Shown here: piece by piece, positions 48,106 to 59,584 of the stretch
Layout: each line of letters opens with the position of its first letter
Numbering within the stretch: position 1 is the stretch's first letter
Source of the DNA: Rhodococcus jostii RHA1
GTDB lineage: Bacteria; Actinomycetota; Actinomycetes; Mycobacteriales; Mycobacteriaceae
Direction of reading: 5' to 3'
Assembly: GCF_000014565.1 (NCBI RefSeq)
Contig: NC_008268.1
Coordinates: 1,439,001-1,503,000, forward strand
Length of the DNA: 64,000 nt
Program-made: the position numbers and the translations under genes
The notes under the pieces: model-generated
Databases searched by the model: none
Told to the model about the DNA's origin: nothing
What the model saw: the letters and a program-made list of their open reading frames with translations, nothing else

Positions 48106-49427
48106 TCGCGCTCGGGCGCCTTCACCATCGTCAGCGCGGCGAGCCCGATCGCGAGCACGATCACCAGGCCGATGATCCCCGCCCGATCCGCCGCGAACCA
48201 CCAGGCGAACAATCCGAAGAGGGTGGGCGAGAGGAATGAGACCGCGCGACCGGTGGTCGCGTACAGACCGAACATCTGCCCCTCCCGACCGGGTGGTGTG
48301 ATCCGGGCCAGGAATGTGCGCGCCGACGACTGCGCGGGACCGACGAACAGGCACAGCAGCAGCCCGAAGATCCAGAACATGGCCGGTCCGGAGACGGCCG
48401 TCAGTACGACGCCGACGACGATCATCGCGATCAGGGACGTCATGATGACGGTCTTGGGTCCGATCCGGTCGTCGAACCGGCCGGCGGTGAGCGCGCCGAG
48501 CGCGGAGACGACGTTGGCCGCGACGCCGAACAGCAGCACGTCGCCCGCGCTGATGCCGTAGACGTTGACGGCGAGGACGGCGCCGAACGTGAAGACACCG
48601 GCCAGCCCGTCACGGAACAGCGCACTCGCCACCAGGAAGTACACGGTGCGCCGGTCGGCGACCCAGAGGTCGCGCAGATCGCGCCACAGCACCCGGTACG
48701 ACTCGACGAAGCCGGCCTTGTCGGCACCCGGATCCACGTGCGGGCGGGGTAGCTCGGGGACCTTCAACAGGACGGGGATCGCGAAGATCGCGAACCAGAC
48801 GGCGGCGAGCAGCGCCACCATCCGGATATTCAGTCCGCCGTCGGTGGTGAGCCCGAGGAATCCCCGGTTGTCGCCGTCACCGGAGATGAATCCGAAGTAG
48901 CACAGCAGCAGCAGCACGATCCCGCCGAAATAGCCCATCGCCCAGCCGAACCCGGACACCCGGCCGATGTTCGCCGGCGTCGACACCTGCCTGAGCATCG
49001 CGTTGTACGGGACGCCGGCCAGTTCGAAGATCACCGAACCCGCGGCCAGCAGCACCAGTCCGAGCCACAGGTACTGGTACGAGTCGCGGACGAAGAACAT
49101 CGCCGCCATGCACCCGACCGTCGCGAACGTGAGGACGCCGAGCGCCCACTTGCGTCGTCCGGCGGCGTCGAATCGCTGACCGGTGACGGGGGCGAGCACG
49201 GCGATGAGGAAACCGGCGATGCCGAGCGACCATCCCAGCCACGTGCTCGCGGAGATCGACCCCGGCAGGTCGTCCCCCACGGCGTCCGTCAGGTACACGG
49301 AGAAGACGAACGTGAGGATCACGGCGTTGAAGGCGGCCGATCCCCAGTCCCACAGCCCCCACGCGACAACCTGTCTGCGCGTCGCGGCCTCGCCGATCCC
49401 GGCCGGCGGACGAACGTCGGTGCTCAT
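48102..49427 (-). CDS. Major facilitator superfamily transporter (Atg22/UMF1-like)
   Basis: A 441-residue membrane protein with about twelve helices. WGLWDWGSAAFNAVILTFVFSVYL near the N terminus and the RRKWAL loop (DAAGRRKWALGVL) are typical of the UMF1/Atg22-like MFS group, which is linked to amino-acid or metabolite efflux. ATG 49427 keeps the family start; the frame stays open far upstream but that part lies under genes on the other strand. Substrate unknown. Divergent from the PadR gene. Confidence 0.87.
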   Translation of the reverse strand: MSTDVRPPAGIGEAATRRQVVAWGLWDWGSAAFNAVILTFVFSVYLTDAVGDDLPGSISASTWLGWSLGIAGFLIAVLAPVTGQRFDAAGRRKWALGVLTFATVGCMAAMFFVRDSYQYLWLGLVLLAAGSVIFELAGVPYNAMLRQVSTPANIGRVSGFGWAMGYFGGIVLLLLCYFGFISGDGDNRGFLGLTTDGGLNIRMVALLAAVWFAIFAIPVLLKVPELPRPHVDPGADKAGFVESYRVLWRDLRDLWVADRRTVYFLVASALFRDGLAGVFTFGAVLAVNVYGISAGDVLLFGVAANVVSALGALTAGRFDDRIGPKTVIMTSLIAMIVVGVVLTAVSGPAMFWIFGLLLCLFVGPAQSSARTFLARITPPGREGQMFGLYATTGRAVSFLSPTLFGLFAWWFAADRAGIIGLVIVLAIGLAALTMVKAPERD

Positions 49428-49516
49428 GCCCGCGAGCCTATGCGAGCGAACGGGAAGTTCGTACGGTCTGACGCGACGAGCGTCCCGTTCGCACGGAACA
49501 ACTAAGTGTGCACTCA

Positions 49517-49541
49517 GTTGCATACGCACCTCGTTGCATAC
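49517..49541 (+). promoter_or_regulatory. Direct repeat upstream of padR
   Basis: GTTGCATAC occurs at 49517-49525 and 49533-49541, offset by 16 bases, just before the PadR gene start at 49554. TGCA steps recur through the region. A likely autoregulatory site. Confidence 0.5.
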
Positions 49542-49553
49542 ATACTTCGGTTC

Positions 49554-52125
<2,572 letters not shown>

Positions 52126-52143
52126 CGCACTACGCTGCTGATC

Positions 52144-52947
52144 GTGAGCTTGCCGAACCCCACTCCCAGTGCCCGCGCCGTCGTGACCGGCGCCTCGTCC
52201 GGAATCGGCGAGGCGCTGGCCACCGACCTGGCCTCCCGGGGCCACTCCCTGATCCTCGTCGCGCGCCGCGGCGAGGTGATGGAGTCACTCGCCGGGACCC
52301 TGCGTGACGAGTACGGCGTCGAGGTCGACGTGCGCGCGTGCGATCTGTCGGATCGCGACGCGCGGGCCACCCTCGTCACCGAACTGTCCGGACGTGAGAT
52401 CAGCGTCCTGTGCAACAACGCGGGCATCGCCACGTTCGGCCCGGTCGCCGGACTCGATCCGGCGTACGAGCGGGCCCAGGTGGAACTCAACGCCGTTGCG
52501 GTGCACGACCTCACCCTCGCGGTGTTGCCCGGGATGCTCGAACGCAAGTCCGGCGCCATCCTCATGGTCGGCTCCGCGGCAGGCAACATGCCCATCCCCC
52601 ACAACGCCACCTACGCGGCCAGCAAGGCGTTCGTCAACACCTTCTCCGAGTCGCTGCGCGGCGAACTCAAGGGAACGGGAGTGAACGTCACGCTGCTCGC
52701 ACCCGGCCCGGTCCGCACCGAGGAGCCCGATCCGGCGGACGCGTCGATCGTGGACAGGCTGGTGCCCGACTTCCTGTGGATCTCCAGCGAATACACCGCC
52801 AAGGTGTCGCTCGACGGTCTGGCCGACAACAAGATGCGCGTCGTGCCCGGCATCATCAGCAAGGCGATGTCCGTTGCCGGGCAGTACAGCCCGCGCGCCG
52901 TGGTCGCCCCGATCGTCGGAACGTTCTACAAGAAGCTGGGCAGCTAG
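52144..52947 (+). CDS. cmrA: Short-chain reductase of the mycolate reductase CmrA type
   Basis: A 267-residue SDR. TGASSGIGEALATDLASRGH binds cofactor, LCNNAGIATFGPV is the NAG motif and YAASKAFVNTFSESLRGELKG carries the catalytic Tyr and Lys. From memory it is very close to M. tuberculosis Rv2509 (KMRVVPGIISKAMSVAGQYSPRAVVAPIVG matches well), which reduces the beta-keto group of new mycolates. It also lies next to Rv2510c and orn homologues as there. GTG 52144 start. Confidence 0.87.
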   Translation: MSLPNPTPSARAVVTGASSGIGEALATDLASRGHSLILVARRGEVMESLAGTLRDEYGVEVDVRACDLSDRDARATLVTELSGREISVLCNNAGIATFGPVAGLDPAYERAQVELNAVAVHDLTLAVLPGMLERKSGAILMVGSAAGNMPIPHNATYAASKAFVNTFSESLRGELKGTGVNVTLLAPGPVRTEEPDPADASIVDRLVPDFLWISSEYTAKVSLDGLADNKMRVVPGIISKAMSVAGQYSPRAVVAPIVGTFYKKLGS

Positions 52948-52967
52948 ACACTGGCGTGCAGCGGGTT

Positions 52968-54704
52968 TCACCGCCTGCGACGTTTACCCGTCCCGAAGAT
53001 GCTGCGGGAGATTTCGCGGCCGGCGGCCGACGCGGCCGAGCGGAGGAAGCTCTTCACCGCGGAGTTCCCGAGAATCTGTTCGGCCATGTTCGGACCCTCC
53101 GGCTGTGCGGGCGGTGGTGTCGGCAGGTCGGGCAGCGGGGGCAGGTCGAGACCTGGTTCCGCGGCCGGGGCTCCGGCGACCTTGGCCGTCAGCTTCTCGT
53201 ACGCCGATTCCCGGTCGACGGTCTGCCCGTACTTCGCCGACAGCGGGCTCGACGACGCCGCGGCCGTGATCGCGTCGGTGCCGATGGTGTCCATCAGCGA
53301 GCGGGGAGGCCGAATCCTCGTCCACGCCACCGGCGTCGGTGCGCCCCGTTCCGACAGGACCGTGACGATCGCCTCACCGATGCCCAGTGAGGTGAGAGCC
53401 TTCTCGAGGTCGTAGTTCTCGGTGGTCGGGTACGTCCGTACCGTTTTCGTGAGCGCCTTCTGATCGTCGGGAGTGAAGGCGCGCAGCGCGTGCTGGATCC
53501 GCGCACCGAGCTGCGACAACACCCCATTCGGGACGTCCGTCGGCAACTGGGTGCAGAAGAAGACCCCCACACCCTTCGAGCGGATGAGCTTCACGGTCTG
53601 TTCCACCTGTTGCAGGAACGCCTTCGACGCGTCCGCGAAGAGCAGGTGCGCCTCGTCGAAGATGAAGACGAGCTTGGGTTTGTCGAGATCGCCTTCCTCG
53701 GGCAACGTCTGGAACAGGTCGGCCAGCACCCACATCAGGAAGGTGGTAAACAATGCCGGTCGCGCGGCCTGGGCGCCCAACTCGAACAACGTGATCACGC
53801 CCTTGCCGTCGATCACCCGGAGCAGATCCTCGGTCTCGAGCTCGGGCTCCCCGAAGAACGTGTCGCCGCCGTCGGCTTCGAGATTGACGAGGGCCCTGAG
53901 GATCACGCCGGCCGTGGCCGGGGACACGCCTCCGATGCCCTTCAGATCGGCCTTGCCCTCGTCGCTGGTGAGATGCGCGATGACCGATCGCAAATCCAAC
54001 AGGTCGAGAAGCGCAAGCCCCTGAACGTCGGCCCAGTGGAAGATCAGCCCCAGCGTGGACTCCTGAGTCTCGTTGAGCCCGAGAACCTTGGCGAGCAGGA
54101 TCGGCCCGAACGCCGTGATGGTCGCGCGGACGGGAATGCCCAGACCTTCCGTTCCCAGCGAGAGGAATTCGACCGGGGACGCCGCCGGCCGCCACTCGCC
54201 GTCACCCGTCTCGGACGCCCGGGTGGTGATCTTGTCGCCCGCCTCACCCGGCTGCGACAGGCCCGACAGGTCGCCCTTCATGTCGGCCATCACCACGGGA
54301 ACCCCTGCAGCCGACAACTGCTCGGCAATACCCTGCAGCGTCTTCGTCTTTCCCGTCCCGGTGGCGCCGGCGACGAGTCCGTGCCGGTTGACCGTCGCGA
54401 GGGGGATACGCACCCGGGCCGCCGAATCCACGACGCCGTCGAGAACCACCGTTCCCAGCTCGAGAGCCGCACCCTCCGAGGAGTATCCGGCCGCGATGTC
54501 CGCGGCGGCACCGGAGGAGGCGGCGACGCCTGCGGGAGCACGGTTCTCCGCGGCCTCCGCGTCCCGGGCTTCCTTCTCGGCCTCCTCTGCCGCTGCCGCA
54601 GCCTCCGCCGCGATCCTGGCCGCCTCGGCGGCCGCCGCCCTCGCCGCCGCCGCCCTCTCCGCCGGGGTCGAGGTCGCGTCGCCGTCCTGCGATTGCCGGG
54701 TCAT
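52968..54704 (-). CDS. HerA-like / DUF853 ATPase
   Basis: A 578-residue RecA-fold ATPase. After an Ala/Glu-rich coiled coil (residues 10-55) comes Walker [10 protein letters not shown] near 110 and Walker [13 protein letters not shown] near 345. The C terminus is Pro-rich, then basic (GTGKRRRR). The DUF853/YjgR family is related to the HerA and VirB4 pumps, but its cellular role is unclear. ATG 54704 has GAGGAGGG eight bases upstream. Position next to orn matches Rv2510c. Confidence 0.87.
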   Translation of the reverse strand: MTRQSQDGDATSTPAERAAAARAAAAEAARIAAEAAAAAEEAEKEARDAEAAENRAPAGVAASSGAAADIAAGYSSEGAALELGTVVLDGVVDSAARVRIPLATVNRHGLVAGATGTGKTKTLQGIAEQLSAAGVPVVMADMKGDLSGLSQPGEAGDKITTRASETGDGEWRPAASPVEFLSLGTEGLGIPVRATITAFGPILLAKVLGLNETQESTLGLIFHWADVQGLALLDLLDLRSVIAHLTSDEGKADLKGIGGVSPATAGVILRALVNLEADGGDTFFGEPELETEDLLRVIDGKGVITLFELGAQAARPALFTTFLMWVLADLFQTLPEEGDLDKPKLVFIFDEAHLLFADASKAFLQQVEQTVKLIRSKGVGVFFCTQLPTDVPNGVLSQLGARIQHALRAFTPDDQKALTKTVRTYPTTENYDLEKALTSLGIGEAIVTVLSERGAPTPVAWTRIRPPRSLMDTIGTDAITAAASSSPLSAKYGQTVDRESAYEKLTAKVAGAPAAEPGLDLPPLPDLPTPPPAQPEGPNMAEQILGNSAVKSFLRSAASAAGREISRSIFGTGKRRRR

Positions 54705-54789
54705 CCAAGCCCTCCTCGGATCACGCACGTCGGGAGAAAGTGTCCACCGCAGACATTATCCCGTCACTCACGTGACTACTGTGTTCCTG

Positions 54790-55389
54790 GTGCAGGACAA
54801 ACTTGTGTGGATCGACTGTGAAATGACCGGGCTCCGGCTCGGCACCGACAAGCTGATCGAGATCGCAGCTCTGGTCACGGACAGCGAGCTGAACGTGCTC
54901 GGTGAGGGTGTCGACATCGTCATCCACGCCGACGACGACGCGCTCGCGGCCATGCCCGACGTGGTGACCAAGATGCACGAGAACTCGGGGCTGACCGACG
55001 AGGTCCGGAAGTCCACGGTCACGCTCGCCGAGGCCGAGCAGCAGGTGCTCGCCTACATCCGCGAGCACGTGCCGGTCGCCGGGACGGCGCCGCTCGCAGG
55101 CAACTCGATCGCTACCGACCGCGGATTCATCGCCCGCGACATGCCGGACCTCGACACCTACCTGCACTACCGGATGATCGACGTCAGCTCCATCAAGGAA
55201 CTGTCCCGACGCTGGTACCCGCGGATCTACTTCGGTCAGCCCGAAAAGGGTCTCGCCCACCGCGCCCTGGCCGACATCAGGGAGTCGATCCGGGAACTGA
55301 AGTACTACCGGAAGACGGCGTTCGTGCCCGAGCCCGGACCGTCTACCAGCGACATCGCCGCAGTTGTCGAGGAACTCGGGCCCGCCTGA
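54790..55389 (+). CDS. orn: Oligoribonuclease
   Basis: A 199-residue 3'-5' exonuclease that degrades 2-5-mer RNA and pGpG to mononucleotides. DEDDh motifs are [21 protein letters not shown] and [12 protein letters not shown], and [10 protein letters not shown] is family-specific. I start at GTG 54790, which gives the common VQDKLVWID beginning; earlier in-frame GTGs at 54772 and 54781 are possible and could be leaderless behind the CATTAT-like box upstream. Confidence 0.95.
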   Translation: MQDKLVWIDCEMTGLRLGTDKLIEIAALVTDSELNVLGEGVDIVIHADDDALAAMPDVVTKMHENSGLTDEVRKSTVTLAEAEQQVLAYIREHVPVAGTAPLAGNSIATDRGFIARDMPDLDTYLHYRMIDVSSIKELSRRWYPRIYFGQPEKGLAHRALADIRESIRELKYYRKTAFVPEPGPSTSDIAAVVEELGPA

Positions 55390-55397
55390 GATACCGA

Positions 55398-55428
55398 TTG
55401 GCTTCTCGGGCACCGGACGCGCTAGTAT
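55398..55428 (+). promoter_or_regulatory. Probable promoter of tRNA-His
   Basis: TTGGCT (55398-55403) and TAGTAT (55423-55428) are spaced 19 bases, about 45 bases before the tRNA. Confidence 0.5.
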
Positions 55429-55474
55429 CTTCCTCGCCGAAGTTACTGCCCCCGGGCGGTGCCTGGAGCACATG

Positions 55475-55550
55475 GTGAGTGTAGTTCAGTTGGTAGAGCA
55501 CCAGGTTGTGATCCTGGCTGTCGCGGGTTCGAGTCCCGTCACTCACCCCA
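55475..55550 (+). tRNA. tRNA-His (GTG)
   Basis: Acceptor stem GTGAGTG/CACTCAC with discriminator C, and a G directly before the 5' end (55474) to serve as the extra G-1 of tRNA-His. The anticodon loop TTGTGAT gives GTG. CCA is encoded (55548-55550). Confidence 0.97.
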
Positions 55551-55554
55551 TACG

Positions 55555-55584
55555 GAAAGCCCCCGGCCTCGGCCGGGGGCTTTC
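55555..55584 (+). terminator. Terminator of tRNA-His
   Basis: GAAAGCCCCCGGCC (55555-55568) is the exact complement of GGCCGGGGGCTTTC (55571-55584), followed by a T-rich CTCTTT. Confidence 0.85.
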
Positions 55585-55612
55585 CTCTTTGCGATTGGTC
55601 TGACGCCTGCCG

Positions 55613-56851
55613 TCAGGCGTTGGCGTTGCCCGCCTTCCACACATCCCACGGGATGTTCCAGTCACCGAGGCCGTCCGTGCCCGACAGCGTGCCGCCCAGC
55701 GTGTTCTTGACGATCACGATGTCGCCGCGCTTCGTGTTGTCGTACACCCACTTCGCGTTGGACGGGCTCAGGTTCAGGCAGCCGTGGCTCGCGTTCGAGT
55801 AGCCCTGCTGCCCCACCGACCACGGCGCCGAGTGGAAGAAGATGCCGCTGTAGGACATTCGCGTCGCCCAGTCGACGGGCGTCTTGTATCCCTGCGGGGA
55901 GTTGACCGGCACACCGTAGGTGGACGAGTCCATGACGAGGTTCGCGAACCGGTCGCCGATGATGTAGACGCCGTTGTCGGTGGGCGTGTCGTCCTTACCC
56001 ATCGACGTGGGCATCGTCATGATCACTTCGCCGTTGCGCTCGAACGTCACCTGCTTGGTGTTGTCGTCCGCCGTCGCGATCAGGGCGTCGCCGATGGTGA
56101 AGGCCGTGTGAACATCCTCCTGGCCGAACAGTCCGTCACCGAGATCGCGCCCGTACACGGCGACCTTGACGTCCACGGCCGTGCCGGGAGCCCAGTAGCT
56201 CTGCGGACGCCACCGCACCTCACGGTTGTTCACCCAGTAGAACGCGCCCTCGACGGGCGGATTCGTCGTGACCGTGATGCCGGCCTCCGCGGCCTTGCGG
56301 TCGGGAATGTTCTCGTCGAACTGGACCGCGATCGGCTGACCGATGCCCACAACGTCACCCTCCGACGGCATCACGTACGGCTTGGTGACGTTGCCGGGCG
56401 CGCTGGTCGTGAACGCCGACGTCGAAGTGGTGCCGCCGCCGAGTCCGTTCGCCTTCACCTCGAGCCGGTACTCCTTGTCGTAGCCCAGCGGCTCCGTGTT
56501 GACCCAGGACAACCCGTCGGGGGCGATGGCGCCGTCGACCGGCTCGCCCTCCGGGTTGAGCATGGTGACCGCCGCCAGCGTGCCGTCGGCCACAGTCACC
56601 GTCACCGGCTGTCCGGGCGAGAATCCCACCGCACCATCGACGGCCGACGCCGTCAGCTTCGGCTTGATGAGTTCGGTGACCGGATTGGAATCGATCGGCG
56701 CCTCACCTTCCGACGTGACGCTGTCGGCACCGGAGACGGTGCACCCTGCGATCGACACTGCGAATACGAGTGATGCCGCCACAATCGTCGCCGTCTTCGA
56801 GACGGATCTCACCGATTGCGCACGCACGCGCCCGCCACGCCCCACACCCAT
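55613..56851 (-). CDS. ldtB: L,D-transpeptidase, lipoprotein (LdtMt2-like)
   Basis: A 412-residue cell-wall enzyme that makes 3-3 cross-links in peptidoglycan. A lipoprotein signal ends VFAVSIAGC near residue 38. Two Ig-like domains follow (about 65-150 and 150-270), then the YkuD catalytic domain with HSAPWS and SHGCLNLS holding the catalytic His and Cys. From memory it matches Rv2518c in length and domain order. ATG 56851 chosen because it leaves a normal signal; later domains are unaffected. Confidence 0.94.
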   Translation of the reverse strand: MGVGRGGRVRAQSVRSVSKTATIVAASLVFAVSIAGCTVSGADSVTSEGEAPIDSNPVTELIKPKLTASAVDGAVGFSPGQPVTVTVADGTLAAVTMLNPEGEPVDGAIAPDGLSWVNTEPLGYDKEYRLEVKANGLGGGTTSTSAFTTSAPGNVTKPYVMPSEGDVVGIGQPIAVQFDENIPDRKAAEAGITVTTNPPVEGAFYWVNNREVRWRPQSYWAPGTAVDVKVAVYGRDLGDGLFGQEDVHTAFTIGDALIATADDNTKQVTFERNGEVIMTMPTSMGKDDTPTDNGVYIIGDRFANLVMDSSTYGVPVNSPQGYKTPVDWATRMSYSGIFFHSAPWSVGQQGYSNASHGCLNLSPSNAKWVYDNTKRGDIVIVKNTLGGTLSGTDGLGDWNIPWDVWKAGNANA

Positions 56852-57092
56852 GGATAACCCCACTTCACGTCCTCGCTCCGAATTCACGTTCAAGCCGGCA
56901 CGTCCCTCGCCTTCGCAAGACGAATCAGCACGTCGAGACCGTGTGGTCTTCAATGATGCCAGCCACTGGAGAGCGGTTCCAACCAAGCGCCGAGCCGCTC
57001 AATAACGTTCGAATATCAATCGTGACCAGCGGCGCTCTTGTTACGCGCCACCGTGTGGATGGGGTCGCCACGGGCAGTCGCCACCAGGCGAT

Positions 57093-57122
57093 TTGCATTC
57101 TCGAGAAGCGACCCGCTAATGT
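57093..57122 (+). promoter_or_regulatory. Promoter of tRNA-Lys
   Basis: TTGCAT (57093-57098) and TAATGT (57117-57122) with 18-base spacing, about 20 bases before the tRNA. The remainder of the 289-base gap (56852-57140) shows no gene. Confidence 0.6.
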
Positions 57123-57140
57123 TCTGTCTCGCAAGAGCGA

Positions 57141-57213
57141 GCGCCTATAGCTCAGTTGGTAGAGCAAGTGACTCTTAATCACTGGGTCCGGGGTTCGAGT
57201 CCCTGTGGGCGCA
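57141..57213 (+). tRNA. tRNA-Lys (CTT)
   Basis: Acceptor stem GCGCCTA/TGGGCGC with discriminator A. The anticodon stem AGTGA/TCACT encloses CTCTTAA, giving CTT. CCA is not encoded. Confidence 0.97.
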
Positions 57214-57221
57214 CTTGCACG

Positions 57222-57257
57222 AAGGCCCCCATCCTCTCACGAGGATGGGGGCCTTTC
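57222..57257 (+). terminator. Terminator of tRNA-Lys
   Basis: AAGGCCCCCATCCTC (57222-57236) pairs exactly with GAGGATGGGGGCCTT (57241-57255), ending in a short T stretch. Confidence 0.85.
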
Positions 57258-57368
57258 TCGTGTCACGATCTCACCGCACCGAGTGGGCGGCCGGATGACG
57301 AACGGGCCGCCGGAACGTGAAGTCACTGCGAACTTCACATCCGACGGCCCGTCACTGACGAGGGTTGT

Positions 57369-57590
57369 TCAGCGCAACGCTTTGCGGAGCACCAGGAGCC
57401 CTGCCACCGCACCCACGGCGATCAGTCCGTACTTGACCGCCGGCTCGTTCAGCTTCGCGATCAGCGTGCGCTTCGTGCTCTCCACGAGACGCTTCGGGTT
57501 GGTGCGGACCGTCAATTCGTCGAGAGTGCTCGCGAGCTGATTGCGCGCGTTCTCGATCTCACGCTCGATGCTCTCGGTGTCCCTGGGCAC
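57369..57590 (-). CDS. DUF3618-family small membrane-anchored protein
   Basis: A 73-residue protein. IEREIENARNQLASTLDELTVRTNPKRL is the DUF3618 signature, followed by one C-terminal transmembrane helix (YGLIAVGAVAGLLVL) and a basic end. It matches Rv2520c by position. GTG 57590 is preceded by GGAGG. Function unknown. Confidence 0.85.
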   Translation of the reverse strand: MPRDTESIEREIENARNQLASTLDELTVRTNPKRLVESTKRTLIAKLNEPAVKYGLIAVGAVAGLLVLRKALR

Positions 57591-57751
57591 GTGTCCTCCA
57601 ACTTGTTCGACTGGTTCGATCAGCGAGAGCGACGCTACCGCGACGATCCCACACTTGCGTCAACCGTAGACGAGAACTCCCGACCTGCGACTCCGTCTCC
57701 CCCGATCGCGCTTCGGGCCACGTCCACCCCGTCCCGGTAGCCTGACTTCTC

Positions 57752-58225
57752 GTGACCGACAACAACAGACTCGCCCCCGGAGACACCGCACCCGCCTTCA
57801 CGCTGCCCGACGCCGACGGCAACGATGTGTCGCTCGCCGACTACCGCGGCCGCAAGGTCGTCGTGTATTTCTACCCGGCGGCGAGCACGCCGGGCTGCAC
57901 CAAACAGGCCTGCGACTTCCGCGACAACCTCGCCGACCTGAACGGCGCAGGCCTCGACGTGATCGGCATCTCACCCGACAAGCCGGCGAAGCTGGCCAAG
58001 TTCCGTGACAACGAGGAACTGACGTTCCCTCTGCTATCCGATCCCGACAAGGCCACACTCGAGGCGTGGGGCGCGTTCGGCGAGAAGAAGATGTACGGCA
58101 AGACGGTGCAGGGTGTCATCCGCTCCACGTTCCTCGTCGACGAGGACGGGAAGATCGAAGTGGCCCAGTACAACGTCCGCGCCACCGGCCACGTCGCGAA
58201 ACTGCGGCGAGACCTGTCCGTCTGA
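57752..58225 (+). CDS. bcp: Thiol peroxidase of the Bcp/PrxQ type
   Basis: A 157-residue peroxiredoxin that reduces hydroperoxides. The peroxidatic Cys49 is in ASTPGCTKQAC and the resolving Cys54 follows five residues later, the PrxQ pattern. Thioredoxin-fold motifs LPDADGNDVSLADYRGRKVVVYFYP and GKTVQGVIRSTFLVDEDG are present. Start GTG 57752. Matches Rv2521 by position. Confidence 0.94.
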   Translation: MTDNNRLAPGDTAPAFTLPDADGNDVSLADYRGRKVVVYFYPAASTPGCTKQACDFRDNLADLNGAGLDVIGISPDKPAKLAKFRDNEELTFPLLSDPDKATLEAWGAFGEKKMYGKTVQGVIRSTFLVDEDGKIEVAQYNVRATGHVAKLRRDLSV

Positions 58226-58424
58226 TCGGCGCGACGGGCGGCTGCGTGTCGTCGGCCGCCCGTCACCGGCGTTGTGGTGGGTCGGAATGCAGCCGTCGGC
58301 TACTTGTGGGCGATCACATCGTTCACACCGAAACGGCGCGAGCAGTCTCCTCGCCCAGGTGAAACCCGACGCGTCACCGGGAGGGATCTTCGGAATCCGG
58401 ACGAAAGACGGATAGCCTGGGGCG

Positions 58425-59114
58425 GTGGAGTCTTCAGTCAGCAAGCAAGCGCCGCGCCGAGTGGACCCGGCGTTGGAGCTGCAGTCGGACCCGCAGGAAC
58501 TACTGCCCCGCAGACGTCCGACCCAGGAACGTAGTCGCCGGAAGTTCGACGCGCTGCTCACGGCATCGCGGGAGTTGCTGGTGGACGTGGGATTCGAATC
58601 GTTCACGTGCGAGGAGGTCGCCGCACGCGCGGACGTCCCGATCGGCACCCTCTACCAGTTCTTCGCGAACAAGTACGTGATCGTCTGCGAACTCAACCGG
58701 CAGGACCTCGTCGGCGTCCAGCACGAGATCGCCCAGTTCAACGGTGAGGTCCCGTCCCTCGACTGGCTGCGGTTCCTCAATTCCTTCGTCGACCACATGG
58801 CAGGCCTGTGGACATCCGACCCGTCGAGGCGCGAGGTGTGGCTGGCGATGCAGTCGACGCCCTCGACCCGCGCCACCGGCGCCATCCACGAGAAGGCGTT
58901 CGCGGAGCAGGTGTCACGGATGCTCGCGCCCCTCACCCCGCGGACGTCGCGGGAGCGGCGCACGATGATGGCCGAGGTGCTCGTCCACGTCGTGTACTCG
59001 ATGCTGAACTTCTCCGTGCAGGACAATCAGAGCCACGCGGACGCCGTCGCCGAACTCAAACGGCTGATGGTGGCATACCTGCTGGTCGCCGAGAAGGAAT
59101 CGCGCTCCACCTAG
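58425..59114 (+). CDS. TetR-family transcriptional regulator
   Basis: A 229-residue regulator. After an Arg-rich leader (RRRPTQERSRRKFDALL) comes the helix-turn-helix TCEEVAARADVPIGTLYQFFANKYVIV near residue 65. The C-terminal domain is helical. It starts with GTG 58425 and lacks a clear ribosome site. It converges on acpS-fas. A role in lipid synthesis is possible from position only. Confidence 0.85.
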   Translation: MESSVSKQAPRRVDPALELQSDPQELLPRRRPTQERSRRKFDALLTASRELLVDVGFESFTCEEVAARADVPIGTLYQFFANKYVIVCELNRQDLVGVQHEIAQFNGEVPSLDWLRFLNSFVDHMAGLWTSDPSRREVWLAMQSTPSTRATGAIHEKAFAEQVSRMLAPLTPRTSRERRTMMAEVLVHVVYSMLNFSVQDNQSHADAVAELKRLMVAYLLVAEKESRST

Positions 59115-59127
59115 CCGTTACGCGCCT

Positions 59128-59167
59128 GTGCGCCCTTCCGGTTGCCGGAGCTACCAGAAAGGCGCAC
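59128..59167. terminator. Hairpin between TetR and acpS
   Basis: GTGCGCC (59128-59134) pairs with GGCGCAC (59161-59167) and an inner TCCGG/CCGGA stem lies between. It can terminate both convergent genes. Confidence 0.55.
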
Positions 59168-59182
59168 GGGCGCCGGAGGCGC

Positions 59183-59575
59183 CTACACGGACTCGATGAC
59201 GGCGAACGCGCCCGCCATGTCTCCGTCGTGTGTGAGGGAGATGTGAATCTTCACGTCGGTCAGATGCTTGGCGACGTCTCCGCGTAAGCGGATACTCGGC
59301 CGTCCCCACGCATCCGTCACCACCTCGATCAGGTGGTGGATCATCTCGGGCAGCACCGGCGGGCTGGCGAAGAGAGACGTGGACCAGGCCTTGATCACTG
59401 CCTCCTTCGCAGCCCACCGGGCGGCGAAATGTCTAGCCGGATCGGAGCTCCGGGTCACGGCGTCCCGACGCTCGCCCGGTGTGAAGTTGTCGAGCATTGC
59501 CGTCCCTGGCCGGTCCAGCTGCTCGGCGAACTCCGACACCGTCACGAGATCGAAGCCGATCCCCAGAACTCCCAT
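59183..59575 (-). CDS. acpS: Holo-ACP synthase (phosphopantetheinyl transferase)
   Basis: A 130-residue enzyme that transfers phosphopantetheine from CoA to the ACP domain of fatty acid synthase. Magnesium-binding residues are the Asp of GIGFDLVTV near residue 9 and the Glu of RWAAKEAVIKAW near 58. ISLTHDGDMAGAFAVIE is the conserved end. It starts nine bases after the fas stop, so it is translated with its substrate protein, as in Mycobacterium. Confidence 0.95.
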   Translation of the reverse strand: MGVLGIGFDLVTVSEFAEQLDRPGTAMLDNFTPGERRDAVTRSSDPARHFAARWAAKEAVIKAWSTSLFASPPVLPEMIHHLIEVVTDAWGRPSIRLRGDVAKHLTDVKIHISLTHDGDMAGAFAVIESV

Positions 59576-59584
59576 CCGTCGTTC